From Galbibacter sp048266365 (GTDB taxonomy: Bacteria; Bacteroidota; Bacteroidia; Flavobacteriales; Flavobacteriaceae), in NCBI RefSeq assembly GCF_048266365.1, contig NZ_JBLWZP010000005.1, positions 62,001 to 126,000 of the forward strand: a stretch of DNA of 64,000 nucleotides. The letters are read 5' to 3'. The notes beneath the pieces were generated by a model. That model ran no database searches and was not told the DNA's origin. It worked only from the letters and a program-made list of their open reading frames with translations. Both the position numbers and the translations under genes were made by a program. The first letter of the stretch is position 1. The number at the start of each line of letters is the position of its first letter. This document shows positions 53,843 through 63,808 of this stretch, in pieces.

Positions 53843-53927
53843 GTTCCCATAAATCACAACTCATTTTGAAATTTTTAAATTACAGCAAAAATTAATTTAA
53901 ACTTAAAAACAGTTGTATTTTTACATC

Positions 53928-55706
53928 ATGAACCCATATGCCCTATTAGAGACTATTAATGACCCGGTAGATTTACGCAATTTACCAGAAGAACAATTGG
54001 GAGAACTCGCAAAGCAGCTCAGGGAATTTATAATTGAAATTGTAGCCACCAAGGAAGGGCATTTAGGAGCGAGTCTAGGTGTGGTTGAACTGACCATAGC
54101 ACTCCATTACATTTTCAACACTCCTGATGATTTATTAGTATGGGATGTGGGCCATCAGGCCTATGGGCATAAGATTCTAACAGGCCGCAGGGATCAATTT
54201 CACACCAACCGACAACTCAATGGCATAAGTGGATTCCCTAAAAGGGCTGAGAGTGTATTTGACACCTTCGGTACAGGGCATAGCTCAACATCAATATCCT
54301 CTGCATTAGGGATGGCGATGGCCTCAAATCTACAAGGCGAAAAAGACAAACAACATATTGCAGTCATTGGAGATGCTTCTATCGCGAGTGGAATGGCTTT
54401 TGAAGCACTGAACCACGCCGGGGTAAGCCAAGCTAATCTCCTCATTATTCTCAACGACAATGCCATTGGAATTGATCCCAGTGTAGGAGCATTAAAAGAA
54501 TATTTAACTCAGGTCAAGGTTGATCGAAAACTTGCAAAAAACAATATAATAAGGGCCCTAAATTTTGACTATAGTGGCCCTATTGACGGACATAATCTTC
54601 CAAGATTACTCAAAGAACTCACACGACTTAAGAAGAAAAAGGGACCCAAGTTTTTACACATCATAACCACCAAAGGGAAAGGACTACGACAAGCGGAACA
54701 AGATCAGGTACGCTATCACGCCCCAGGTAAATTTGACAAAAATTCAGGTGAATTGATACCAAAACCTCAGGGCAATCTCCCTCCAAAATACCAAGACGTA
54801 TTTGGTCATACCATTGTTGAATTAGCGGAGCAGAATCAAAAAATTGTCGGAATCACGCCGGCTATGCCCACAGGTAGCTCACTTAAATACATGATGGATA
54901 AATTTCCAGAACGGGCATTTGATGTTGGAATAGCTGAACAACATGCAGTAACCCTTGCGGCTGGAATGGCAACACAGGGATTTCATGTTTTTTGCAATGT
55001 CTATTCTACTTTCTTACAAAGAGCGTACGACCAGCTTATTCACGATGTCGCCCTCCAAAGAATTCCTGTGATTTTTTGTTTGGACAGAGCAGGTCTTGTA
55101 GGTCAAGACGGCGCCACCCATCACGGAGTGTTCGATCTGGCATTTTTACGTTGCATCCCCAACCTAATCATCTTTGCTCCTAGAAATGAAATAGAACTCA
55201 GAAACATCATGTATACGGCGCAATTAGGCCTTTCCAACCCTATAGCAATCCGATATCCAAGAGGTCGTGGAAAAAACCTTGATTGGAAAAAGCCCTTTTC
55301 CAAAATCATCATAGGAAAAGGAGAACAATTGACATCAGGCGACAAGATTGCCGTTATATCAGTAGGGACCATATCAGAAAATGTAACCGAGGCAATAAAT
55401 TTACTCCCCCATGACGAAAAAATTGCACATTACGATCTTAGGTTTTTAGCACCTTTAGACACTGAGCTGCTCCATGAAATATTTAAAAAACATCAGGTTA
55501 TTATTACCCTAGAAGATGGTGTATTAAAAGGAGGTATGGGAAGTGCCATAAGCGAATTTACCACCGAGCACCAATATAATAGTCAAAAGGTAATATCTTT
55601 GGGTGTTCCTGAACAATTTATAGAGCATGGAACCGTTGAAGAATTACAACAAATTGTAGGCATTGACGCCAATTCGATTGCTAAACAACTTGAAAGATTT
55701 TTATAA
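53928..55706 (+). CDS. dxs: 1-deoxy-D-xylulose-5-phosphate synthase
   Basis: 592 residues from ATG 53928. Thiamine-diphosphate site: catalytic His in GHLGASLGVVELT, the GDASIASGMAFEALNHAG...NDN motif and the second-domain Glu in VGIAEQHAVTLAAG. All three transketolase-like domains are complete. It makes DXP from pyruvate and glyceraldehyde 3-phosphate, the first step of the MEP isoprenoid route. Slightly shorter than the E. coli enzyme (620). Confidence 0.95.
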   Translation: MNPYALLETINDPVDLRNLPEEQLGELAKQLREFIIEIVATKEGHLGASLGVVELTIALHYIFNTPDDLLVWDVGHQAYGHKILTGRRDQFHTNRQLNGISGFPKRAESVFDTFGTGHSSTSISSALGMAMASNLQGEKDKQHIAVIGDASIASGMAFEALNHAGVSQANLLIILNDNAIGIDPSVGALKEYLTQVKVDRKLAKNNIIRALNFDYSGPIDGHNLPRLLKELTRLKKKKGPKFLHIITTKGKGLRQAEQDQVRYHAPGKFDKNSGELIPKPQGNLPPKYQDVFGHTIVELAEQNQKIVGITPAMPTGSSLKYMMDKFPERAFDVGIAEQHAVTLAAGMATQGFHVFCNVYSTFLQRAYDQLIHDVALQRIPVIFCLDRAGLVGQDGATHHGVFDLAFLRCIPNLIIFAPRNEIELRNIMYTAQLGLSNPIAIRYPRGRGKNLDWKKPFSKIIIGKGEQLTSGDKIAVISVGTISENVTEAINLLPHDEKIAHYDLRFLAPLDTELLHEIFKKHQVIITLEDGVLKGGMGSAISEFTTEHQYNSQKVISLGVPEQFIEHGTVEELQQIVGIDANSIAKQLERFL

Positions 55707-55761
55707 CATAACATTTTTTAGCATTTTTGCACCTGACAATAAACCTATTATTCCGCTGATA

Positions 55762-56787
55762 ATGAAAGGATACCTTATGATTTTTTGTGCTTTTTGTTGC
55801 TTTTTTACCCAAGCTCAAGACAAAGAACAACGTGTTTATACCAATCCTAAAACCCAAGAAGTGTATATTATTAAAGGGATGGATACCATTAATCTCACCA
55901 AGGTTATCACTGAGTATAAACCCATTCCTCCAAGATGGAAGAGAGTCAATAAAGTAGGAATGAATGTCAGTGAGATCGCCTTTGTAAACTGGAGTGCAGG
56001 GGGGAATAATTCCATCAGTGGATTGAGTAACGCCTTGTTTGAAAGAAATTACAAACATGAAAAGGTTCAGTGGAATAATGAATTGATTATGCGTTTTGGA
56101 TTAAACATTCAAGACGGCCAAAAGATCAGGAAATCAGAAGATGCGTTAGCAATCAACTCTACCTTAGGTTTTAGAATGGATAACTTATCGAGTTGGTATT
56201 TCTCCGCTAAAGCGAATTTTAATACCCAATTCACCAAAGGTTATAAATACCCTGACCGAGACAACCCTATTTCTCAATTTATGGCGCCAGGATACTTTTT
56301 ATTCGGATTTGGTAGTGAATTCTCTCCTGAGGGCAAAGACCTCAAACTATACCTTTCTCCCATCACACAAAAATCCACTTTTGTGCTGGATCAAGATTTG
56401 GCTGACCAAGGTGCTTTTGGGGTACGCAAAGCTGAGTACGATGCCAATGGTGTAAAGATACGAGATGGACAAAACGTAGTTACTGAAATAGGAATCTTAG
56501 TAACCAACTCTTATCAGACTAAGATCTATGACAATATGTTCCTTTCCAATCGCATAACCCTATATACCGATTACCTTAACAGTTTCGGAAATGTGGATGT
56601 CAACTGGCTCATTGATGTTGAATTAAAAGTCAACGAATATGTGGTTGCAAATGTCGGAACTCAATTGATATATGATAACGACATTAAATTTGAAGAGCGA
56701 GTATTGGCTAGTGGAGAGAAACTCTCTTACAGCCCTAAAGTGCAGTTCAAACAATCTTTAGGCGTAGGCCTGGTCTATAACTTCTAG
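55762..56787 (+). CDS. DUF3078 outer-membrane-type protein
   Basis: 341 residues from ATG 55762, the only start followed by a signal peptide (MKGYLMIFCAFCCFFTQAQ). The DUF3078 core (AFVNWSAGGNNSISGLSN, then the beta-rich remainder ending in LGVGLVYNF) indicates an outer-membrane beta-barrel. Function not known. It starts 55 nt after dxs. Its TAG stop shares the bases CTAG with the stop of the convergent dgt gene. Confidence 0.85.
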   Translation: MKGYLMIFCAFCCFFTQAQDKEQRVYTNPKTQEVYIIKGMDTINLTKVITEYKPIPPRWKRVNKVGMNVSEIAFVNWSAGGNNSISGLSNALFERNYKHEKVQWNNELIMRFGLNIQDGQKIRKSEDALAINSTLGFRMDNLSSWYFSAKANFNTQFTKGYKYPDRDNPISQFMAPGYFLFGFGSEFSPEGKDLKLYLSPITQKSTFVLDQDLADQGAFGVRKAEYDANGVKIRDGQNVVTEIGILVTNSYQTKIYDNMFLSNRITLYTDYLNSFGNVDVNWLIDVELKVNEYVVANVGTQLIYDNDIKFEERVLASGEKLSYSPKVQFKQSLGVGLVYNF

Positions 56788-58127
56788 ACTACTTTTGCAT
56801 TGATTTTATTATAGATCAGCAACGCATTCCCATCGGTTAGTCCTGCAATAAACTGGGCTACAGCCATTAAAGCTTTATATACACCTTGATCGAGCACTAG
56901 GTATTTTTTAGGGATAAGATGCATCACCAATACGTCGTAGCTTGTCGTCTTATTCTCCGCTGCACGGATAACCGCACCACAGAAGATATCTAACAATTGA
57001 TCTAGTATTTTATACCCAAGAAGTTCTTTTTGAATCACTTCATCGCTCTGATAAATCTTTTTTACGCTCAAATTAATGATATCTTCGACCTGGGCTTTGT
57101 AAGCAGATTTTTCCAAAAGCGAACTGTGAAAATCTCCACTTAGGATATCCTGCTCATGTTCTAAAAAGACCCGAGTAGCGTCTTGAATAAGCGTACTGAT
57201 TGAAAGAGCCCTTAAATACCCCAATCGATCCTCTTTAGTATCTAACGCATGGTACTTTTGAGTGTTAATACTGTCTTTGACCAATTTGATAAGATATTCT
57301 AATGCGAATTCTTCTTGAATAAGCCCCAGGTTAATACCATCCTCAAAATCTATAATGGTATAGCAGATATCGTCAGCGGCCTCTACCAAAAAAGTCAATG
57401 GATGCCTGGCAAATGAAATATCCTCACCATGACGCGTTTGTTTCAAACCAAGTTCTGTGGCAACATCAGCAAATAACTGCTTTTCAGATTGAAAAAAACC
57501 AAATTTCTTGTCAGCGATTTGTTTAGTGGGTCGTTTGGGTAGTGATTCCTTAGGGTACTTCATAAAAGCACCTAAAGTCGCATAGCTAAGTCGGAGTCCT
57601 CCGGAGATCCCTTGACGGGTTTCTGTGAGTATTCTAAAACCATTGGCGTTACCTTCAAAATCTATTAAGTCTTGGTATTGTTTATCGGTAAGTTGATCTT
57701 TAAAATTTTTTCCTGAACCTGTTTTAAAATACTCCCCTATAGCTTTTTCTCCAGAATGTCCAAATGGTGGGTTGCCAATGTCATGAGAAAGTGCGGCGGC
57801 CGCGACAATTGCACCAAAATCGTTGAATTTGTAGCCGTGGATCTCGTTTAAATAGGGATGTTTTTCAAGCACTTTCATTCCGACAGATCGCCCAAGACTA
57901 CGTCCAACAACAGAGACCTCAAGACTATGGGTGAGCCTGGTGTGCACAAAATCAGTTTTGGACAAGGGAATCACTTGAGTCTTATCTTGAAGACTCCTAA
58001 ATTCCGAAGAAAAGATGATTCTATCGAAGTCGACCTCAAATCCTAACCTCGTTTCATCCTGTTCTTTACGAAGCCTCTTATTCTTATCTCCATGCCGCTT
58101 TAACGACAACAATGATTCCCAGTTCAT
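56784..58127 (-). CDS. dgt: Deoxyguanosinetriphosphate triphosphohydrolase
   Basis: 447 residues. HD-domain metal ligands: His in VHTRLTHSLEVSVVG, the HD pair in AAALSHDIGNPPFGHSGEKA, and Asp in FLVEAADDICYTIIDFEDG. The N-terminal RKEQDETRLGFEVDFDRI is family-typical. The enzyme hydrolyses dGTP (or other dNTPs) to deoxynucleoside and triphosphate, affecting dNTP pools. The stop codon overlaps that of the opposite gene. Confidence 0.93.
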   Translation of the reverse strand: MNWESLLSLKRHGDKNKRLRKEQDETRLGFEVDFDRIIFSSEFRSLQDKTQVIPLSKTDFVHTRLTHSLEVSVVGRSLGRSVGMKVLEKHPYLNEIHGYKFNDFGAIVAAAALSHDIGNPPFGHSGEKAIGEYFKTGSGKNFKDQLTDKQYQDLIDFEGNANGFRILTETRQGISGGLRLSYATLGAFMKYPKESLPKRPTKQIADKKFGFFQSEKQLFADVATELGLKQTRHGEDISFARHPLTFLVEAADDICYTIIDFEDGINLGLIQEEFALEYLIKLVKDSINTQKYHALDTKEDRLGYLRALSISTLIQDATRVFLEHEQDILSGDFHSSLLEKSAYKAQVEDIINLSVKKIYQSDEVIQKELLGYKILDQLLDIFCGAVIRAAENKTTSYDVLVMHLIPKKYLVLDQGVYKALMAVAQFIAGLTDGNALLIYNKINAKVV

Positions 58128-58533
58128 ATGCTATAAATTAGTCCTGCAAGATACTGCTAAGATTGCGTAAAATTAAACTCCCATTGAAAAAACATCCTGG
58201 AATAAAAGCTAAATTTTAATAATTTTTTAATCTTAAATTGACACTAAGTTTACTACTAAGGCTAACCTTTGCATTTTATAAAACTACAGATATTTCATCA
58301 ACTTTTAGTTTTTGTCGACTTAGTTTCTGAAATAGAAAGCTGCCTGTTGAAACAGGCAGCTTCATTTGTTTTGTTCAGTATTTTAATGTTCACTTCCTGA
58401 GAGGCTAATAGATTTATTTTCTGTAAATTAGATCACATTACCACCTCAATTATTTTTAATAACTTAACATACAGGAAACAATTTCTTAACTTTATTTACT
58501 GTTCTTTGCAGCGACAAAAACTAAAACATTAGA
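58128..58533. other. 406-nt intergenic region with a strong hairpin, upstream of phosphate genes
   Basis: No protein gene seen. A perfect 11-bp hairpin AAGCTGCCTGT-TGAA-ACAGGCAGCTT (58337-58362), preceded by a smaller one (TTTCTGAAATAGAAA, 58324-58338), lies about 170 nt before the porin start. The long stem is followed by CATTTGTTTTG, a weak U-tract. It may be a terminator of a short leader or of a small RNA; a promoter-like TTG and TAACCTTTG (58260-58270) lie upstream but the -7 spacing is off by one. Confidence 0.45.
58337..58372 (+). terminator. Strong hairpin, probable terminator, before the porin gene
   Basis: An 11-bp perfect stem with a TGAA loop. The T-rich tract after it is interrupted (CATTTGTTTTG), so termination is likely but not certain. 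Confidence 0.5.
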
Positions 58534-59736
58534 ATGAAAAATTTGGTAGGGGCGTTTGTGCTTAGTTTATTTATGTTATCCATTGGAAATGCACAAGATA
58601 TACAAGGCCCGCGTTTTGGAAAAGGTATATTAAATATAACCGGTAAAGACAGCACTTGGAGTATGAATTTCACTACCAGATTCCAGTTATTGGGAAGTGC
58701 CACATGGCAGGAGAACGAAATTGGGAACACAGATTTTAACAGTAATTTTTCGGTCAGAAGGGCGCGTTTAAAATTCAAGGGGTTTGTATTTACTAAAAAA
58801 CTTACCTACAAATTGGAAATTGGACTTGCCAATCAAGACATCGACGGCGCCTCCTATTATACCGACTATACCGATAAATTTATACAGGATGCCTACGTCC
58901 AATGGAATTTTTATAAAAATCTCAGTCTAAGAGGTGGACAGGCTAAATTACCCGGTAATATTGAACGAATTATATCATCCGGCAGTCTACAATTTGTGGA
59001 CCGCTCCCTTTTAAATGCAGAATTCAATATCGGTAGAGACATTGGTTTACAATTGCTCAACGAACATTATTTAACACCCACATTTTTAATCCGCGAACAG
59101 TTTGCATTCTCACAAGGAGATGGCCGTAATGTAAGCATTGGAAATATGGGTGGGTATCAATATACAGGAAGAATCGAACTACTTCCTCTTGGTGCATTTA
59201 AAAATAACAATGAGATGAAGGGCTCTGCACTAGAGCGCGAGGACCATCCGAAATTAATGGTCAGTGTGGCTTATGATTATAATGACGACAGCGTAAAAAC
59301 GCAGAGTAACAGAGGTGATTTCATGGAATTGGAGGATGGACTCTACCAAACTGACATTTCCACATTGTTTGCAGATGTGGTGTTTAAATACAAAGGGATT
59401 TCCTTTTTAGCAGAGTATGCTAACCGTTCAGCAGATGATCCAATAGCAATTGATGAACAAAACATCCCTACCGGAGATGTGGTTCAAACGGGTAGTGCAT
59501 TTAACGTTCAAGGTGGTTATCTATTTGATAGCAATTGGGAAGTTAGTGGGCGTTTTACCAATCTTAATTTTGATGAGGTTGTACAGAGCACTATGGAAGA
59601 ACAACAATACACAATCGGGGTGTCAAAATATATTGTTGGTCACAATTTAAAATTACAAACAGATATTAGTTATGCCACATTTGCGGATCAAAAAGATACT
59701 GTAATGGCAAGGTTGCAATTAGAATTACAATTTTAA
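58534..59736 (+). CDS. Phosphate-selective porin O/P family protein
   Basis: 400 residues. Signal peptide (LFMLSIGNAQ), then the OprO/OprP-like barrel (NFSVRRARLKFKGFVFTKKL, YVQWNFYKNLSLRGGQAKLP and the terminal LQLELQF). The C-terminal Phe is the usual outer-membrane sorting residue. It should let phosphate or similar anions across the outer membrane. The next gene, 45 nt away, is an inner-membrane phosphate transporter, which fits. Confidence 0.88.
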   Translation: MKNLVGAFVLSLFMLSIGNAQDIQGPRFGKGILNITGKDSTWSMNFTTRFQLLGSATWQENEIGNTDFNSNFSVRRARLKFKGFVFTKKLTYKLEIGLANQDIDGASYYTDYTDKFIQDAYVQWNFYKNLSLRGGQAKLPGNIERIISSGSLQFVDRSLLNAEFNIGRDIGLQLLNEHYLTPTFLIREQFAFSQGDGRNVSIGNMGGYQYTGRIELLPLGAFKNNNEMKGSALEREDHPKLMVSVAYDYNDDSVKTQSNRGDFMELEDGLYQTDISTLFADVVFKYKGISFLAEYANRSADDPIAIDEQNIPTGDVVQTGSAFNVQGGYLFDSNWEVSGRFTNLNFDEVVQSTMEEQQYTIGVSKYIVGHNLKLQTDISYATFADQKDTVMARLQLELQF

Positions 59737-59781
59737 AAGAAGAAGATTTAATAAAAATCTGAATATTATATTTTTAGCACT

Positions 59782-62070
59782 ATGGAAAATATCTATTTAC
59801 TTATGATTGTTGCCTTGGCCATTTTAGCCATTGGTGATCTAATAGTTGGGGTAAGCAATGATGCAGTGAATTTCTTAAACTCTGCCATTGGGTCTAAAGC
59901 CATCCCTTACAAAACGATACTCGCTATAGCATGTATTGGTATTTTTATTGGCGCGTCCTTCTCCAGTGGAATGATGGAAGTTGCTAGAAAGGGTATCTTT
60001 ATTCCAGGGGAATTCATGTTCAATGAGATCATGATTATTTTTATGGCAGTAATGATCACTGACATTCTTCTATTGGACTTTTTCAATACACTTGGAATGC
60101 CGACCTCAACCACTGTTTCCATAGTCTTTGAGTTACTTGGAGCTGCGGTGGCAATTGCCTTAATAAAAATAGCAGGTAATGATAGTGAAACAGTTGCGGA
60201 TATTTCTAAATATATCAATTCAGATAACGCAATACAAATTATTGTAGGGATATTGCTCTCGGTGGTGATCGCCTTTTCAGTTGGTGCCTTGGTTCAATTT
60301 ATCTCTAGGCTCGCTTTCTCATTCCAATATGAAAAGAAAATGAAATATGCTGGAGCCATCTTTAGTGGTTTAGCATTAAGTAGTATCACTTATTTTATAT
60401 TCTTTAAAGGATTAAAAGGAACTCCTTTTTATGAGTCAATTGAGCATTTAATAAACGGTAATGAAATCTATATTTCAATCGGATGTTTGGTGTTATGGAC
60501 ACTATTCTCCCAATTTTATTTAAAGGTTATAAAAAGAAATGTGCTAGTTGTCGTTATTGGTGCAGGAACCTTTGGATTGGCATTGGCATTTGCTGGAAAC
60601 GACTTGGTTAACTTTATCGGTGTACCAATGGCCGCATGGCATTCCTACGAAGCTTGGGTAAGCTCTGGAGTAGCAGCAGATCAATTTGCGATGGTATCCT
60701 TAGCTAAAAAGGTGCCTACAGAACCCTTATTACTTTTTGCAGCCGGTGCCATAATGGTATTGACCCTGTGTTTCTCTAAAAAAGCAAAGGCAGTTACAGA
60801 AACCGAAATTGGGCTATCTAGACAATCAGAAGGGAAAGAAAAATTTCAACCGAATCTCTTGTCTAGACTTGTAGTACGTTTGTCCACAAAGACCGCACAA
60901 GGCATAAACCTTATTTTACCGAAATCAACCCAAAATAAAATTAATGCTCAATTTGCAAAACCTGTCCATGAAGGTAAAAACTCAAATGACAAGGACGCAC
61001 CTGCTTTTGACCTTATCAGAGCTTCGGTAAACCTCATGGTGGCGGGAGTTTTAATTGCGATCGCAACGACTCAAAAACTACCATTATCGACAACTTATGT
61101 AACCTTTATGGTAGCCATGGGTTCATCACTTGCAGATAGGGCCTGGGGACGTGAAAGTGCTGTTTACCGTGTTGCCGGAGTATTTAATGTAATCGGCGGT
61201 TGGTTTTTTACCGCTATTATCGCCTTTTTAGCATCAGCTATTATCGCTTATTTAATTTACATCGGAGGTCCAACCGCTATTGCTATTTTATTATTTGTAG
61301 CAGTGTTACTATTAGCCAGAAACTACATAAGCTATAAGAAAAAATCAAATGCAACTAGAGAGGAAGATAGCTTAAACAAGGCCGAAAGTAGTTCAGTTCA
61401 AGGTGTTATTGAGGAAAGTGCAGATAATATCGCAGCAGTAGCCATTCGCGCTAAAAAGATCTATATTGGCTCTATGATCGGACTCTCAAAGGAGGATCTA
61501 CCACTTCTAAAAAAATCTAAAAAAGGAAATGCAAAACTCAGCGCAGAAATTGATGATCTGCAAGAAAGTGTCTTCTATTTCATTAAGAATTTGGATGATT
61601 CTAGCGTTGTGGCTAGCCATTTTTACATCAATATACTGAGCTATCTTCAAGATATGTCTCAGTCCCTTGAATACATTGGTAAGGCCTCCCATAAACACGT
61701 AAATAACAATCACAAAAAATTGAAATTTAATCAAACTCGTGAATTGTTAGATACTCAGAATGAAATCGAATCTTTATTTAACAATATTAAAGAGACATTC
61801 GACAAAAGAGCATTTGAGGACATCCATGAGTTGATACAATCAAAAGAGTCTTTACTATCGAGTATCAATAAAAAGATCGAAAAACAAATCTCTAGAACAA
61901 GAACTGAAGAGTCAAGTCCGAAAAACACTTCCCTGTATTTCAACTTGCTTACTGAAACCAAAGATCTTGTGGTAGCAACGATGAATTTATTAGAACTTTA
62001 TCACCAGCAATATATTAATGCAGGTTCAACAGAAGTTCCACTACCAGAGAGTACTGAAGAAAACGAGTGA
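59782..62070 (+). CDS. PiT-family inorganic phosphate transporter with PhoU-like C-terminal domain
   Basis: 762 residues, much longer than simple PiT proteins (about 420-500). The N-terminal two thirds (1-515) are membrane helices with both PiT signature repeats: GVSNDAVNFLNSAIGSKAIP near 23, and a second copy beginning AGNDLVNFIGVPMAAW near 272. The C-terminal 545-762 is soluble and helical, with an AVAIRAKKIYIGSMIGLSKE start, and resembles PhoU-like DUF47/DUF8-type regulatory domains. It imports phosphate with a cation. It follows a phosphate porin. Confidence 0.92.
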   Translation: MENIYLLMIVALAILAIGDLIVGVSNDAVNFLNSAIGSKAIPYKTILAIACIGIFIGASFSSGMMEVARKGIFIPGEFMFNEIMIIFMAVMITDILLLDFFNTLGMPTSTTVSIVFELLGAAVAIALIKIAGNDSETVADISKYINSDNAIQIIVGILLSVVIAFSVGALVQFISRLAFSFQYEKKMKYAGAIFSGLALSSITYFIFFKGLKGTPFYESIEHLINGNEIYISIGCLVLWTLFSQFYLKVIKRNVLVVVIGAGTFGLALAFAGNDLVNFIGVPMAAWHSYEAWVSSGVAADQFAMVSLAKKVPTEPLLLFAAGAIMVLTLCFSKKAKAVTETEIGLSRQSEGKEKFQPNLLSRLVVRLSTKTAQGINLILPKSTQNKINAQFAKPVHEGKNSNDKDAPAFDLIRASVNLMVAGVLIAIATTQKLPLSTTYVTFMVAMGSSLADRAWGRESAVYRVAGVFNVIGGWFFTAIIAFLASAIIAYLIYIGGPTAIAILLFVAVLLLARNYISYKKKSNATREEDSLNKAESSSVQGVIEESADNIAAVAIRAKKIYIGSMIGLSKEDLPLLKKSKKGNAKLSAEIDDLQESVFYFIKNLDDSSVVASHFYINILSYLQDMSQSLEYIGKASHKHVNNNHKKLKFNQTRELLDTQNEIESLFNNIKETFDKRAFEDIHELIQSKESLLSSINKKIEKQISRTRTEESSPKNTSLYFNLLTETKDLVVATMNLLELYHQQYINAGSTEVPLPESTEENE

Positions 62071-62091
62071 AAACTCAAGTAATATAAACTT

Positions 62092-62140
62092 AAAGGGCAG
62101 CTATAGGATCTAAACAAACCCAAATAGCTGCCCCTTTAAT
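62092..62140 (+). terminator. Terminator of the porin-PiT operon
   Basis: A 10-bp stem GGGCAGCTAT / ATAGCTGCCC around a 19-nt loop, followed by CTTTAATTTT. Confidence 0.65.
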
Positions 62141-62187
62141 TTTAGGCCAATACGGCTATACTTTAATTTTTTGAGCGCGGTCTACCC

Positions 62188-62757
62188 TTAGCGACCCATT
62201 TCATTTGCGGTTCTTTCTAATTCATCATACCACGCTTGACCAAATTTTTCAATCAGGGCTTGTTTGACAAACTTATAGACAGGAACTTGAAGTTCTTTCC
62301 CTAGTGAGCAAGCATCATCGCAGATATGCCATTTATGATAGTTCACTGCCGCGAAATCTTGATATTGCTTAACACGAACAGGATACAGGTAGCACGAAAT
62401 AGGTTTTCTCCAATTTATCTCTCCTGCATTATATGCTTGTTCAATACCACACATGGCAATACCTTGATCTGAAAAGGTAACATAGGCACATTCACTTCCT
62501 CCAACCAGTGGGGTTTCCCATTCCCCGTCGAATCCTTTGACAAAAGTGCCTTGCGCCTCAATTGCGGCAATACCTTCAGGTCTTAAGAAAGGTTTAACTT
62601 TAGGATAAATATCAGCTAAAATTTGTGTTTCCTCATCCTCAACTGGAGCTCCTGCCTCTCCATCAATGCAACATTCCCCTTTACATGCCGTAATGTTACA
62701 CACAAAATCATTTTCTATGATTTCTTCCGATACTATGGTTTTTCCTATCTGAAACAT
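62188..62757 (-). CDS. DUF3109 Cys-rich protein
   Basis: 189 residues from ATG 62757; the longer frame to 62880 adds 41 residues unlike the family. The N-terminus MFQIGKTIVSEEIIENDFVC, then ITACKGECCIDGEAGAPV, is typical of DUF3109. Later cysteines (GGSECAYVTF, AMCGIEQAY, PISCYLYPVR, WHICDDACSLG) suggest an iron-sulfur or zinc site. Function unknown; related to a widespread zinc/iron-chelating group. Confidence 0.85.
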   Translation of the reverse strand: MFQIGKTIVSEEIIENDFVCNITACKGECCIDGEAGAPVEDEETQILADIYPKVKPFLRPEGIAAIEAQGTFVKGFDGEWETPLVGGSECAYVTFSDQGIAMCGIEQAYNAGEINWRKPISCYLYPVRVKQYQDFAAVNYHKWHICDDACSLGKELQVPVYKFVKQALIEKFGQAWYDELERTANEMGR

Positions 62758-63014
62758 GCTGCAAATATACTTCTTTTTACAGACAAAAAAGTGATCGTAG
62801 CACTTTGGTCTAGGACGTCCACACTGCGGTTTGAATTTTAAATTTTGAAGTAGCCTTGTCGATTGGTCAAGAAACACCATAGGTTATGGGCCTACTGAAA
62901 CTGACTTCGTTACCAATGTACCCCTGTGAAAATTAGATAAACATTTTCGTGATAAATGATAAAATTAATCGAAATGTTGTTATAGCTTTGCATCGTTTTT
63001 TAACTAAGAAAACC

Positions 63015-63587
63015 ATGAACTTTGATTTTAAAGAAATTATAACTGCCGGGATGATCCTCTTTGCCGTAATTGACATCGTTGGAAGTATTCCCATCATTAT
63101 CGATCTGCGCAATAAGGTAGGTCATATTCAATCTGAAAAAGCATCGTTTATTGCGGCTGTTTTGATGATTGCTTTTCTATTTATCGGAGAAACCATCTTA
63201 AATTTAATTGGAATTGATGTGAACTCCTTTGCCGTTGCCGGTGCTTTTGTAATTTTCTTTTTGGCCATCGAGATGATATTGGGTATTTCCCTGTACAAGG
63301 ATGATGCCCCCTCAACTGCTTCAGTAGTTCCATTGGCATTTCCTCTTATAGCAGGAGCAGGAACCATGACATCACTTTTATCACTCCGGGCGGAATATTA
63401 TGTGGAAAATATCATTGTAGCCATCTTAATAAATGTCGTTATAGTATACATAGTGTTAAAGTCCTCGAATACAATAGGAAGGTGGCTAGGAAAATCAGGT
63501 TTAGCTGTGATACGAAAAGTATTTGGCGTAATTTTGTTGGCCATTGCTGTAAAGTTATTTGCAAGTAATGTTACAGGTTTATTTTAA
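63015..63587 (+). CDS. MarC family integral membrane protein
   Basis: 190 residues from ATG 63015 (MNFDFKEIITAGMILFAVID); an upstream GTG at 62949 would add a stretch unlike the family. Six membrane helices in two repeats, with the MarC motifs IDIVGSIPIIIDL and PLAFPLIAGAGTMTS. The family was once linked to antibiotic resistance, later withdrawn; function unknown. The next small gene starts 11 nt after its stop. Confidence 0.88.
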   Translation: MNFDFKEIITAGMILFAVIDIVGSIPIIIDLRNKVGHIQSEKASFIAAVLMIAFLFIGETILNLIGIDVNSFAVAGAFVIFFLAIEMILGISLYKDDAPSTASVVPLAFPLIAGAGTMTSLLSLRAEYYVENIIVAILINVVIVYIVLKSSNTIGRWLGKSGLAVIRKVFGVILLAIAVKLFASNVTGLF

Positions 63588-63598
63588 AAAATTCATAC

Positions 63599-63808
63599 AT
63601 GAAAACTTTTATCGTAATTCTCGTTCTTATTGCCTTTAGCATGATTGGTGTAAACATCAGTATGTTGGACTTTGAAAAACCATTAGAAGGTGATAGCCTT
63701 GTCGCTGTTATAGGAATTGGCGCCGCATTGGCAGCTGTGCTACTTTTAGCCATTTTCTGGCAATCTAAAAGAATACAACAACTGGCCAAGGAAAAGAGCA
63801 ATGTATGA
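63599..63808 (+). CDS. Small membrane protein, 69 residues
   Basis: Two hydrophobic helices (about 3-20 and 36-54) and a basic C-terminus (QSKRIQQLAKEKSNV). No recognised family. It lies 11 nt after marC and its stop overlaps the next start (ATG 63801) by 8 nt, which makes it a likely real, co-translated gene. Confidence 0.6.
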   Translation: MKTFIVILVLIAFSMIGVNISMLDFEKPLEGDSLVAVIGIGAALAAVLLLAIFWQSKRIQQLAKEKSNV

